Assembly: GCF_023218075.1 (NCBI RefSeq)
Contig: NZ_JALPTB010000017.1
Coordinates: 40,101 to 104,100 of the forward strand
Direction: 5' to 3'
Length of the DNA: 64,000 nt
Origin: Rhodococcus sp. HM1
GTDB lineage: Bacteria; Actinomycetota; Actinomycetes; Mycobacteriales; Mycobacteriaceae
A program made the translations under genes and the position numbers. Under the pieces are notes generated by a model, which saw only the letters and a program-made list of their open reading frames with translations, was not told where the DNA came from and did no database searches. Shown piece by piece: positions 26,724 to 35,192 of this stretch; the first letter of the stretch is position 1; each line of letters begins with the position of its first letter.

Positions 26724-28040
26724 ATGCGTACGTCACGCATCCTCACCGCCGCCGCAGCGGCAGCCGCTCTCACCCTCGCCGGGTGCAGCAGCGACGTCGA
26801 GGGCACCGCCGTCGACAGCGAAACCGCCGCGCTCGCCGCAGATTCCGGCGCCGAGCGGCAGGCGGACTTCGACATCGAGTCCCTCGACACCGGCGGATAC
26901 AACACCGTCCCGAAGGACTTCGAGGCAGAGGGCCGGCTCGCCGGGGATTTCGGGCCCGCCGTCGAAGGCCAGCGCATGGCCGAATTCGTGGTCGCCCCGT
27001 ACACGATCGACCCGAAGCTCGTCTCGGGCGGCGGCATGAACCAGGGCGTCGGCGTCGGGGGCCTCGCGAAACTCGGGCTCCTGAGCGAATCCGTCTCCGC
27101 GATCTCCGAGAAGTACGAAGTCATCACCACATTCAGCGACTTCCAGGACTACGCCGACGGCTCCCACGGCCTCGGGATCTCTGTCGTTCGGCTCCCGGAC
27201 GAAGCGTCCGCGGCCGCCATCGCCGACGAGCTCTACGCCGACGAACTCACCGACGGCAGCGGCGGGGACGACATCTTCGCGTCGGGTGCTGCCACTCCGA
27301 TCACGCTGCCCGGCCTGCCCGATACCCAGGCCGTGACCTACCGGTGGGAAACCGGCTCCGACACGGTGTCCTCGTACACCGTCAACGGCCCTCACTTCAT
27401 CTACACCTACGCCACCACCACCCCCGACGACCCCGAGTGGGCGAAAGACATCACCACGCGCGCGCTCGAGAAGCAGATTCCGCTGCTCGCCGGCTTCCCG
27501 TACACGCCGACGCCGGAGATCCCCGAGCTGGTGGTCGACATGGACAAGGTCCTCGCCCGCGCCGTCGGCTACACCGAGGACGAGACGACGCGGAACTCCG
27601 AACTCGCGGTGTACGGTCCGCTGGGCTGGCTGCACTTCGACAGCAACCCGGCACAGACCGCCGAGCTCTTCGAGAAGACCGGCACCGACCGGGTCGCCAT
27701 GGCGAACTCCACCGTGTACCGCACGGCAAGCCCGGAGGGTGCCGAGACCGTTCGGGACGCATTCCTGGCCCAGACCCGGAGGAACTACTCCGAGGTCACC
27801 GAGGACGCGTCGGCGCCGCAGAACGTTCCCGACACGACGTGCATGAGCGGTGACGTCGCCGAGGGCCGGATGTCGGTGTGCTACATGACCTATGGCCCGT
27901 ACGTCGCCGAGATCACCGGCTTCCGGCCGATCGGCAACACCGACCCCGAGCGGGACTCCTTGCGCACGATGTCGCAGCGCGTCGCGACCCAGTACGTCAA
28001 GTTCGTCGAGGCCGAGGAAATGGGCCTGGGCGAGAACTGA
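26724..28040 (+). CDS. Secreted lipoprotein (DUF7373-like)
   Basis: The 438-residue protein has a signal peptide ending in the lipobox LTLAGC, so Cys21 should be lipidated and the protein held on the outer face of the membrane. The mature part resembles the large lipoprotein family common in Rhodococcus and Nocardia (DUF7373): DTGGYNTVPKDF, then RMAEFVVAPYTIDPKLVSGG, and a C-terminal half with two cysteines (CMSGDVAEGRMSVCYM). The function is unknown. It directly follows the membrane-bound Hsp70-like gene, and both have extracytoplasmic domains, so an interaction is conceivable. GACAGGAG precedes the ATG. Confidence 0.85.
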   Translation: MRTSRILTAAAAAAALTLAGCSSDVEGTAVDSETAALAADSGAERQADFDIESLDTGGYNTVPKDFEAEGRLAGDFGPAVEGQRMAEFVVAPYTIDPKLVSGGGMNQGVGVGGLAKLGLLSESVSAISEKYEVITTFSDFQDYADGSHGLGISVVRLPDEASAAAIADELYADELTDGSGGDDIFASGAATPITLPGLPDTQAVTYRWETGSDTVSSYTVNGPHFIYTYATTTPDDPEWAKDITTRALEKQIPLLAGFPYTPTPEIPELVVDMDKVLARAVGYTEDETTRNSELAVYGPLGWLHFDSNPAQTAELFEKTGTDRVAMANSTVYRTASPEGAETVRDAFLAQTRRNYSEVTEDASAPQNVPDTTCMSGDVAEGRMSVCYMTYGPYVAEITGFRPIGNTDPERDSLRTMSQRVATQYVKFVEAEEMGLGEN

Positions 28041-28052
28041 TTCCGTTCCCGC

Positions 28053-28089
28053 CTGTGCCCCCTGCCGCCGACCGCGGCAGGGGGCACAG
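28053..28089. terminator. Bidirectional terminator hairpin
   Basis: A perfect 15-bp stem, CTGTGCCCCCTGCCG with its complement, and a 7-base loop lie between the convergent lipoprotein and permease genes. There is no T-tract, as usual in actinobacteria. Confidence 0.8.
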
Positions 28090-28100
28090 CACCGGGTTCG

Positions 28101-29705
28101 TCAGAACACGAGCACCGCGAAGACCGTCGAGAGAACGAGACCGGCCATCACCGGAAGGAAGCACTTCCGGGCGAGATCGAGGACCGGCACCCGGGCGAAA
28201 CCGGCCACCGCGACGAGCGACGACCACGCGACGAGCACCCCGCCACCCGACCAGATGTTGCCCATCTGACCGATCGCGGCGAGTGTCGCCGGATCGATGT
28301 CGACGGCGGGTCCGAGCGCACCCGAGAGCGCTCCCGTGAGGGGCAGGCCGCTGAAGCCCGACCCGTCGAGACCCGCGACGACACCGATGAGCAGGATTCC
28401 GAACGCGGTGACGAATGCGTTCTGCGGCAGGTGCGCCTGGACCGCGGTGACGAGGTCGAACAGGATCGACGGTCCGGTCACGTCCGACGGGAGACCGAGG
28501 ATCGGACCCACGAAGTCCGGGTTGCCGATGAAGAAGAACCCGGCGATGGGCAGCACGCATCCCATTGCCTTGAACGCGAACACCAGACCGTCGACGAGAT
28601 GATCCGACGTCGTCTCGAGAAAGCCACCCCGGTCGGTCGACGCGGCGGCTGCGAACAGGATCAGTGCCGCGAGACCTCCGACGATCGCGGCGGCGTCGCC
28701 GCCCTTCAGCGGCGGTACGACCTCGGTGAACTTGCCGAGCATCAGATAGACGATGAACGCCAGGTAGACCAGCGGCACCAGCATCGCGAACGCCTTGGCG
28801 GTGCCACGACGCTCCTTCTCCACAGCGGCGACCTCATCGTCGGACGGGTCGGCGTCGACCACCGGGTCCGAGGTGCGCACCAGCACTGCGGTCGCCGCGG
28901 CCGGCTGCCCACCGTCGCCGGTCGGTCCGCCCACCGGCTCCGGGTGCACCGGGCGAGCGGAGCCGCCGCCCGCCGAGCCGCCGGGCCGGTCCTCTTCCCG
29001 GGGGAGGTCGCCGATTCCCCGGTCGGCTTCCGCCTCCCACTCGACGAGCAGGTCCGGCGACGGCGCACGCCAGGTTCGCTTCTGCGTCAGGTAGGTGATC
29101 ACCAGGGCGGTGACACCCACGATGAGCGACAGGACGAGAGACTTGTCGGCCACCGAATCGGTGTCCGCCCCTGCCGCGACCGCCGAGATGCCCGGCGCGA
29201 CCTTGATGATGTAGTCCGACGACAGTGCCATGCCCTGGCCACAGATCGCGATGACCATACCCGCCGAGAGCGGCGACAGTCCGGCGCGGATGGCCACCGG
29301 AATGAGCACCGCGCCGACCAGGGGGACGGCCGGGGTGGGCCAGAAGAACAGCGAGATCACGTAGGTCACGGCGGCGAGGACGAGGAAGCTGCTCGCGCCC
29401 GCGCGCATCACGCGACGGAACGGCGCGACCATCATCCGGTCGGCGCCGAGCTGGCGCAGCGCTCCGAGCATCGCCGTGACCATCGCGATGATGAGGAAGA
29501 TGTTGAACAGTTCCTTCGCCGCGACGAGGCTCGCGTTGAAGATGGACGACAGCCCCGTGACGATGCTGCCGGAGAAGACCAATGCGGTCAGGAACGTTGC
29601 GACGACTGCGGGAACGACGATGTTCTTCCGCAGGGCCATGGTGGCCAGGATGACGAGTATGCCGGCCAGATAGACCCAGTGGGCGGCAGTGAGTTGTACG
29701 TCCAA
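28101..29705 (-). CDS. Multi-helix permease, ion-transporter superfamily-like
   Basis: A 534-residue membrane protein with about 12 hydrophobic helices (YLAGILVILATMALRK at the start; SSFLVLAAVTYVISLFFWPT; GMVIAICGQGMALSSDYIIK; IGVVAGLDGSGFSGLPLTG). A soluble, acidic and Pro/Gly-rich loop of about 90 residues splits the two halves near residues 215-305. The topology recalls C4-dicarboxylate or citrate permeases of the IT superfamily; the substrate is unknown. I chose the TTG at 29705 because GAAGGAC lies six bases upstream, whereas the ATG at 29783 has none. It is divergent from an MFS gene near a PucR regulator. Confidence 0.78.
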   Translation of the reverse strand: MDVQLTAAHWVYLAGILVILATMALRKNIVVPAVVATFLTALVFSGSIVTGLSSIFNASLVAAKELFNIFLIIAMVTAMLGALRQLGADRMMVAPFRRVMRAGASSFLVLAAVTYVISLFFWPTPAVPLVGAVLIPVAIRAGLSPLSAGMVIAICGQGMALSSDYIIKVAPGISAVAAGADTDSVADKSLVLSLIVGVTALVITYLTQKRTWRAPSPDLLVEWEAEADRGIGDLPREEDRPGGSAGGGSARPVHPEPVGGPTGDGGQPAAATAVLVRTSDPVVDADPSDDEVAAVEKERRGTAKAFAMLVPLVYLAFIVYLMLGKFTEVVPPLKGGDAAAIVGGLAALILFAAAASTDRGGFLETTSDHLVDGLVFAFKAMGCVLPIAGFFFIGNPDFVGPILGLPSDVTGPSILFDLVTAVQAHLPQNAFVTAFGILLIGVVAGLDGSGFSGLPLTGALSGALGPAVDIDPATLAAIGQMGNIWSGGGVLVAWSSLVAVAGFARVPVLDLARKCFLPVMAGLVLSTVFAVLVF

Positions 29706-30062
29706 AGCATGTCCTTCGGCGGGAGGGCGGAACGGATCGGGCTTGATTGGTGGAACTTTCCGCGTTCGGTCACACCGGGTCAACGAGAACCCTGCACACC
29801 GGCCCGGACGCTACCTGTGCACTGTGTTCCACTTTTGCGATTTCGTGTCGCCGAGTCGCTCGAATGTGAAAGATTGCTACGAGCGTGTTTCGCCAAGGGA
29901 CAAAGCGCACTTTCCGGCGATACCTGTGCAGGGTGCCCTGATCAGGGGTCCACACGTGTGCACTCCGACCGCGCGCTGCCGAGCCACTCACCCGCCCCAC
30001 GATGGGACAGTGGGATCGCGGCACGAACGGGGCCGCGCAGTTCCACGGTTCCAGGGAGTTCG
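29706..30062. other. Divergent intergenic region with dyad sites
   Basis: 357 bases between the divergent permease and MFS genes, without a credible gene. Three features stand out: a 12-bp palindrome CCCTGATCAGGG (29936-29947), a 10-bp palindrome CACACGTGTG (29951-29960) and a direct repeat TACCTGTGCA at 29812-29821 and 29921-29930. They are plausible regulator sites. Around 29820-29890 the sequence is AT-richer than its surroundings, as expected of promoters. Confidence 0.5.
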
Positions 30063-31463
30063 ATGAGCACACGCACAGAGGTGGCAGGCACACCGTCGGA
30101 AGCAACCGGCACGGGCACCCCACTCGCGTTGTCCGCCCTCCTCGCCGGCACGCTCGTCGGCACCCTCAGCAACAACATCATCAATGTTCCCCTTCCCCTG
30201 ATCCTTTCGGATTTCGACGCGTCCCTCGAGGACGGTGCGCTGCTCGCCGTCGGATTCCTCCTCACGTTCGCCGCGTCGATGCCACTCGCCGGATACATCG
30301 GCGACCGCTTCGGTCGCCGTCGCGTCTACAGCGCGGCCCTGCTGGGTACCGCGGTGTGTGCGCTCGGCGCCGCAACCGCACCGTCCCTCGAGATCCTTGT
30401 CGTGTGGCGTGCACTCGGCGGCGTCGCGGCCGCGGCGTTCGCCCCCGCCGTCATGGGGCTGATCGCGTGGTTGTTCGACGCGCAACGCCGCGCCCGTGCC
30501 GTAGGCGCGTGGGCGACCGTCAACGGTATCGGGCAGGCGATCGGCCCGACCCTCGGCGGATTCGTGGCCGGGAACTGGGGCTGGCGGTGGGTGTTCGTCC
30601 CGCTCGTCCCGATCGCACTGCTCGGGTTCGCCGGGACGATCCGCTGGATTCCCGCGTTCCCCGGGCGCCGCATGAACCTCGACGCGCTCGGTGCGGCAAC
30701 GCTCACCGCCGGATCCGCCGGAATCGTGTTGGGACTGAGCATGTTCGGGCAGTCCGGCGTCGATGCTGCGATGCCACCGGTCGTACTCGCCGCGTCCGCG
30801 GGAGTGCTCGGCTGGTTCGTCGCACACTGCCTGCGCGCCCGAACGTCGTTCGTCGACGTGCGACTGCTGGCCGAAAGTCGTTTCGCCCGAAGTGCTGTCG
30901 CAGCCTTCGCGCAGATGTTCTGTCTCGGTACCGCGCTGCTGGCGGTTCCGTTGCGGCTGACGGAGACGGGTGCGTCCACCGCGACCGCCGGCACGATCCT
31001 GTTCGCGCTGCCCGCGGTCATGGCTGTCTTCGCGCCCCTGGTGGGGCGCACGACGGACCGGATCGGTGCCCGGCGCGTGCTCCGCACCGGGCTGGCGATC
31101 CTGATCGTCGCCCAGTGCGCTCTCGCGGTCGTTCTCTCCGCAGGAGAGCCCGATCCTCGGCTCGTCGCAGGCGTTCTCGCGGTGACCGGGGCCGGGATCG
31201 CCGCCGTTCAGACGCCGGCTGCGGCCGGATCGACACGCTCACCCGCGGGCGCCCAGGGCACCGGACTCGGGGTGTTCAACCTCATCCGTTTCGGCGGCTC
31301 CGCGGTCGGCGCGGCATGGGTGACGATCGCGCTCGCTCCCTGGTCCGTGAGCGTCGTCTTCGCGGTCTGTGCGGTGACGGTATGTGTCGCCTTCGCCGCC
31401 TCGTTCCTCGGTCGCGACCCCGAGGATGTCGAGAGCGTGGCGAAAGCGCTCAGCGATAGTTGA
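30063..31463 (+). CDS. MFS transporter, drug-resistance type
   Basis: A 466-residue membrane protein with 12-14 helices. Motif A is intact (GYIGDRFGRRRVYSAALLG), motif B-like ALGGVAAAAFAPAVMGLI follows, and the GQAIGPTLGGFVAGNWGWRW segment is typical of DHA-type proton antiporters. The ATG follows AGGGAG. Its 3' end overlaps the 3' end of the convergent PucR gene by 14 bases. The neighbouring regulator and metabolic cluster suggest uptake or export of a related compound, but the substrate is unknown. Confidence 0.85.
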   Translation: MSTRTEVAGTPSEATGTGTPLALSALLAGTLVGTLSNNIINVPLPLILSDFDASLEDGALLAVGFLLTFAASMPLAGYIGDRFGRRRVYSAALLGTAVCALGAATAPSLEILVVWRALGGVAAAAFAPAVMGLIAWLFDAQRRARAVGAWATVNGIGQAIGPTLGGFVAGNWGWRWVFVPLVPIALLGFAGTIRWIPAFPGRRMNLDALGAATLTAGSAGIVLGLSMFGQSGVDAAMPPVVLAASAGVLGWFVAHCLRARTSFVDVRLLAESRFARSAVAAFAQMFCLGTALLAVPLRLTETGASTATAGTILFALPAVMAVFAPLVGRTTDRIGARRVLRTGLAILIVAQCALAVVLSAGEPDPRLVAGVLAVTGAGIAAVQTPAAAGSTRSPAGAQGTGLGVFNLIRFGGSAVGAAWVTIALAPWSVSVVFAVCAVTVCVAFAASFLGRDPEDVESVAKALSDS

Positions 31464-33102
31464 TTTCGTGTTCGACCGAGGTGTGGAGACGATCGAGCAA
31501 TTCGAGCCGGACCGCGAGCCACGCGGTGAACTGATTCTCCGGGGTCCGCACGTCCATCGCCATGGCCCGCGAGATCCGGTCGAGTTTCGACAGCATCGTG
31601 TTGCGGTGCACGTTGAGTTCGCGCGCGGCCGCGTTGACGTTGCCGCCGGAACCGAGATAGGCGACGAGTGTGTCGTAGAGGTCGCTGCCGGGCCGGAGGG
31701 AGCCGAGCACGTCGCCGACGAACCGTCTGCTCCGGTCGGTCTCCGCGACGAGCTCGAGAACCCCGTACCCACGTAGGTCGTAGTAGGACACCGACCCCGA
31801 CATCCCCATCCTCTGCCCGATACCGAGAGCAACACGCGCCTGGCGGTAGCTCTCGCGGATCTGGTCGGCGCCCACGGCCGGTGCTCCGTGCGCGACGGGG
31901 ACGGGACGGCCGCGCCGCCGCGACAGGTCCTCCGACACGGCCTCCGCGAACTCGGTGATCTCCGCCTCGACGTCACGGGCATCGCGGTATCGCAGTGACC
32001 GCACCACAACCAGCACATCACCGATCACGGTGACGTACGAGCGGATGGAAGGATGCGGCAGGACGCTCGCCGCGTAGCGGGCGAGACGCAGCAGCCCACC
32101 GGCCGCCTCACCGGCCGGCACGTTCGGGTTCTCCACGTATCCGGGAGCGACGAACACCGCGAACGTCGAGGTCAGATCGATGTCGTGGTATTCGGCACGG
32201 GCCTGCATGTCGTGCCGGCTGGAGAAATCCCCGTGCACCAGGGCCTGAACGAAGTCGCCGCGCGCACGTTCCTCGGCCTCGTCGACACTGCGCTGGCGCA
32301 GCATCTCGGATCCGATGATCGCGGTCGCCTGCTCGGTGACCACCGCGTGTTGCGCGAGATCGTGCGGATTCGGCGTCTCACCGGAAGCGAGGACCACCAC
32401 CCACCCTTCGAAGCGTTTGCCGAGCCGGATCGTGCTCGCGGTGCAGGTCCAGTGCACGTCCCCCGCGGTCACGTCGATCACCCGGGTGTCGTGGTGACCC
32501 CGACCGGCGGCCGACGCACCGGTGAGCGAGTCGTGAAGCCGCTCCGAGATTTCCCGGACCGCGGTCCGCTCGATGCCGTGATATGCCACTGCCTGACCGC
32601 GGGCGTCCAGCGCCACCGCCGGATGCTGCGCGAGCGACGACACCTCCTTGATCAGGAGCGTGAGCCCGGCCCCTCGGTGGAGCAGCCCCGCGAGCGTCGA
32701 GTGCACGTGCGCGGAATACCGCATGACATGCACTTCCTGCATCAGGGACCGCTCGGCGAGCAGCCTGTTGAGTGCCGCGAACCCCACCGGGAGGTCGAGT
32801 TCGACGACGGGCAGGCCGGGTGGCCACGAGGTGATCGCGGCGGGCAGAGCACCGTCGACGACGAGCGCCGCCGCACCGCGCGCCGCGACGGCCGGCATCG
32901 CGTGTGCGTTTGCAGCCAGTGCCTCGGGCCGGACGTAGACCGCCACTCCGGCGAGGTCGTCGTAGCGACCCACGACCTCACCGAGCGGCAGTATCCAGCT
33001 CAGGACGCGGTCGAGGTCGGCACCGTCCGGTGCGACGCGTGCGCCGGCCATGAGCGGTTCCTCCAGCAGTCCGCGGACAGTCAGACGCGGGCTCGGTTCC
33101 AT
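31450..33102 (-). CDS. PucR-family transcriptional regulator
   Basis: The 550-residue protein has an N-terminal PucR domain (about 1-125), a CdaR/GGDEF-like middle domain and a C-terminal HTH_30 helix-turn-helix at about residues 498-528 (SGGNVNAAARELNVHRNTML). PucR proteins commonly activate purine, amine or other nitrogen-compound catabolic operons in response to a metabolite. It is divergent from the GlcG/diiron oxidase cluster across a 279-base gap and is the best candidate for its activator. The 14-base 3' overlap with the convergent MFS gene could link their expression. Confidence 0.9.
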   Translation of the reverse strand: MEPSPRLTVRGLLEEPLMAGARVAPDGADLDRVLSWILPLGEVVGRYDDLAGVAVYVRPEALAANAHAMPAVAARGAAALVVDGALPAAITSWPPGLPVVELDLPVGFAALNRLLAERSLMQEVHVMRYSAHVHSTLAGLLHRGAGLTLLIKEVSSLAQHPAVALDARGQAVAYHGIERTAVREISERLHDSLTGASAAGRGHHDTRVIDVTAGDVHWTCTASTIRLGKRFEGWVVVLASGETPNPHDLAQHAVVTEQATAIIGSEMLRQRSVDEAEERARGDFVQALVHGDFSSRHDMQARAEYHDIDLTSTFAVFVAPGYVENPNVPAGEAAGGLLRLARYAASVLPHPSIRSYVTVIGDVLVVVRSLRYRDARDVEAEITEFAEAVSEDLSRRRGRPVPVAHGAPAVGADQIRESYRQARVALGIGQRMGMSGSVSYYDLRGYGVLELVAETDRSRRFVGDVLGSLRPGSDLYDTLVAYLGSGGNVNAAARELNVHRNTMLSKLDRISRAMAMDVRTPENQFTAWLAVRLELLDRLHTSVEHEINYR

Positions 33103-33381
33103 GGAGACCTACTTCCGTCGAGGGGCTGTAACGCCACACGGGGCCGGTGACGTCGTGCACTCCCTAAATCAGCTACCAGAGACGTACAGGCTCCGCACAT
33201 GTGCATGTTATCCACATACTGCTCGCGTATCGGGGTCATTTTGACCGTCCCAACGGCCGCGCGGTGCTGTTAGAAATGAGCCACGCCCGACCACGAGCCT
33301 CCCGGCCGGGCAACAATCCGCCCGCTCGGGCAGCCGTCCCGGCAAGAACCGAACCGGCCCCGACTCAGAAAGTGGAGACCG

Positions 33382-33831
33382 ATGCATCGCATTTACCGAA
33401 TCACTCTCGACGACGCACTCCCCCTCCTCGCCGCCGGCCGAGCGAAGGCCGAGGAGATCGGCGTCAAGCAGACCCTCTGCGTGTGCGACGAAAGCGGGAA
33501 TGTCATTGCCCTGCACAGGTTGCCGGGCGCACGACTGACCGGGGTCGACATCTCGATCGCCAAGGCGTTCACCGCCGCCGGCCACGAACGCGCTACACAC
33601 CTGTTCAACGAACCGCCCAACGGGCCGGCACTCCCCGGGAACGAGGCATTCGGCATCAGCCACATGCTCCCCGGCAAGTTTGCGATCTTCGTCGGCGGCT
33701 TCCCCCTCGTCTACGACGGCCAGATCGTCGGCGCGGTGGGGATCAGCGGCGGAAACGGCGAGCAGGACAAGGCTGTCGGTGCCGCGATGCTCGCCGAGTT
33801 CGAGGCTCTCGTGTCCGCGACCGCGCACTGA
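33382..33831 (+). CDS. GlcG/HbpS family protein (DUF336)
   Basis: A 149-residue cytoplasmic protein: DDALPLLAAGRAKAEEIG, VCDESGNVIALHRLPGARLT, SIAKAFTAAG and the typical ending GGFPLVYDGQIVGAVGISGG. The fold is shared by HbpS, which binds haem, and by GlcG or PduO-type C-terminal domains. No signal peptide is seen. As first gene of the cluster it may bind a cofactor, metal or intermediate; this is inference. The ATG follows AAAGTGGAGACCG. Confidence 0.85.
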   Translation: MHRIYRITLDDALPLLAAGRAKAEEIGVKQTLCVCDESGNVIALHRLPGARLTGVDISIAKAFTAAGHERATHLFNEPPNGPALPGNEAFGISHMLPGKFAIFVGGFPLVYDGQIVGAVGISGGNGEQDKAVGAAMLAEFEALVSATAH

Positions 33832-34013
33832 CACGTGCACTTCGACCCGACTACGCGGCGATTCCCGGTCATTGTGGCCCTGGCAGCGCCGATCCCACCC
33901 ACCTAGGCTCGAACTCACCGAAACAAGCTGCACACCAGAACATTCGGACCCGCAATGTCGCGGAGCTCTCCACAACGGCATCGACCGCACGACAACCCGG
34001 AAAGGCACATCTC

Positions 34014-34733
34014 ATGACCGAACTGCTCGGACGCGACGAGTTCCGCACCGCACTGGAAAACGCCATCAAGGGACGTGAAGCGAAGGACGCCTCCTTCAGC
34101 AAGGCATGGGCCGAAGGCAAGCTCGAGAAGCACCACTTCGCCCGGTGGGCGGAGAACCACTACCACTACGTGGGCCCCTTCGCCGACTACCTCGCGAACA
34201 TCTACTCCAATACCCCCGACCACTACACCGACGCGAAGGACTTCACGCTCCAGAACATGTACGAGGAGGAACTCGCCGACATCCGGCACACCGACCTCCT
34301 CATCAAGTTCGCCGAAGCGTGTGGCACCACCAAGGAACGCGTCGAGGACCCGAACAACATGAACGCCGTGACCCGGGGACTCCAGGCCTGGTGCTACGCG
34401 GTGTCGCAGCGTGAGCACTTCGTGGTCGCCACGGCCGCGCTCGTCGTCGGACTCGAGTCCCAGGTCCCGAGCATCTACAAGAAGCAGATCGTCCCGCTCC
34501 GCGAGGTCTACGGCTTCACAGAGGACGAGATCGAGTTCTTCGACCTGCACATCACCTCCGACGTCGTGCACGGGGAACGTGGCTACCAGATCGTGCTGGA
34601 CTGCGCCGACACGCCGCAGCTGCAGCAGCGGTGCCTGCAACTCGTCCGCTGGGGCGCCGAGATGCGCTACTCGTACACCAAGGGCCTGTACGACACCTAC
34701 GTCGCTCCCGACCTGGAGCTGGCGTCGGCCTGA
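34014..34733 (+). CDS. Haem-oxygenase-like diiron oxidase (TenA/PqqC/CADD fold)
   Basis: A 239-residue all-helical protein annotated in such genomes as TenA or PqqC-like. The ligand pattern of haem-oxygenase-like diiron oxidases (HDO; CADD, UndA, BesC) is visible: Glu85 and His92 (MYEEELADIRHTDLL), Glu148 (VVGLESQVPSIY), and His179, Asp183, His186 (DLHITSDVVHGE). The 7-residue E-H and 4/3-residue H-D-H spacings match CADD. It should activate O2 at a diiron site, unlike thiaminase TenA. The reductant chain (Rieske, reductase) is encoded next. Chemistry and substrate are unknown. The 182-base upstream gap could hold an internal promoter. Confidence 0.85.
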   Translation: MTELLGRDEFRTALENAIKGREAKDASFSKAWAEGKLEKHHFARWAENHYHYVGPFADYLANIYSNTPDHYTDAKDFTLQNMYEEELADIRHTDLLIKFAEACGTTKERVEDPNNMNAVTRGLQAWCYAVSQREHFVVATAALVVGLESQVPSIYKKQIVPLREVYGFTEDEIEFFDLHITSDVVHGERGYQIVLDCADTPQLQQRCLQLVRWGAEMRYSYTKGLYDTYVAPDLELASA

Positions 34734-34742
34734 TTCAAGACT

Positions 34743-34800
34743 CGCGGGGAGCGGTTGCTGCACAGCGGTTTCCGATACACAGCGGTTTCCGCTCCCCGCG
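34743..34800 (+). promoter_or_regulatory. Intercistronic hairpin with internal direct repeat
   Basis: Perfect 12-bp arms CGCGGGGAGCGG (34743-34754) and CCGCTCCCCGCG (34789-34800) enclose two copies of CACAGCGGTTTCCG (34761-34774 and 34778-34791). It sits in the 90-base gap between the diiron oxidase and Rieske genes and could attenuate, process or stabilise the message. No T-tract follows. Confidence 0.55.
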
Positions 34801-34823
34801 TAGCAGACCAGCGAAGGAGAACG

Positions 34824-35192
34824 ATGTCCACCGACGCCACCAGCGCCCCGACCTGGGTTGCTGTCGCCACCGTGAAGGAACTGACCCGCCGCCGCAAGCT
34901 CCGAGTGGAAGTCGACGGCGTTGCAATCGCACTGTTCCACGCGAACGACCGCTTCTACGCCTTCGCCGACCTGTGCGTCCATCAGGACCGTTCGCTCGCG
35001 AAAGGCACTCTGCTCCACGGCCGTGTCATCTGCCCCGGTCACCAGTGGCGGTTCGACCTCGAAACCGGGTACGAGGAGGACCAGGACCTCTGCCAGCCGA
35101 CGTACCCCGTCTCCGTCGTCGACGACATCGTCCACATCGATCCCACCCCGCGACGCACTACCGGGGAATCCGGAAAGGACTGCACGGCATGA
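34824..35192 (+). CDS. Rieske [2Fe-2S] ferredoxin
   Basis: A 122-residue protein with one Rieske domain: Cys51-X-His53 (LCVHQD) and Cys70-X2-His73 (CPGHQWRFDLETG). The form is that of BphA3-type ferredoxins, which carry single electrons from a flavin reductase to an oxygenase. GAAGGAGAACG lies before the ATG, and its stop overlaps the reductase start (ATGA). In this cluster it is the likely electron donor to the diiron oxidase. Confidence 0.93.
   Translation: MSTDATSAPTWVAVATVKELTRRRKLRVEVDGVAIALFHANDRFYAFADLCVHQDRSLAKGTLLHGRVICPGHQWRFDLETGYEEDQDLCQPTYPVSVVDDIVHIDPTPRRTTGESGKDCTA

Noticed and set aside
28431..31463. A 1010-residue plus-strand open frame
   Set aside because: The first two thirds are antisense to the permease gene and rich in Arg/Asp/His, as shadow frames of GC-rich genes are. 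Only the part from the ATG at 30063 is a real MFS gene.
34014..34733. Thiaminase II (TenA) function for the HDO gene
   Set aside because: The six-residue metal-ligand pattern of diiron oxidases is present, and no thiamine genes are nearby.
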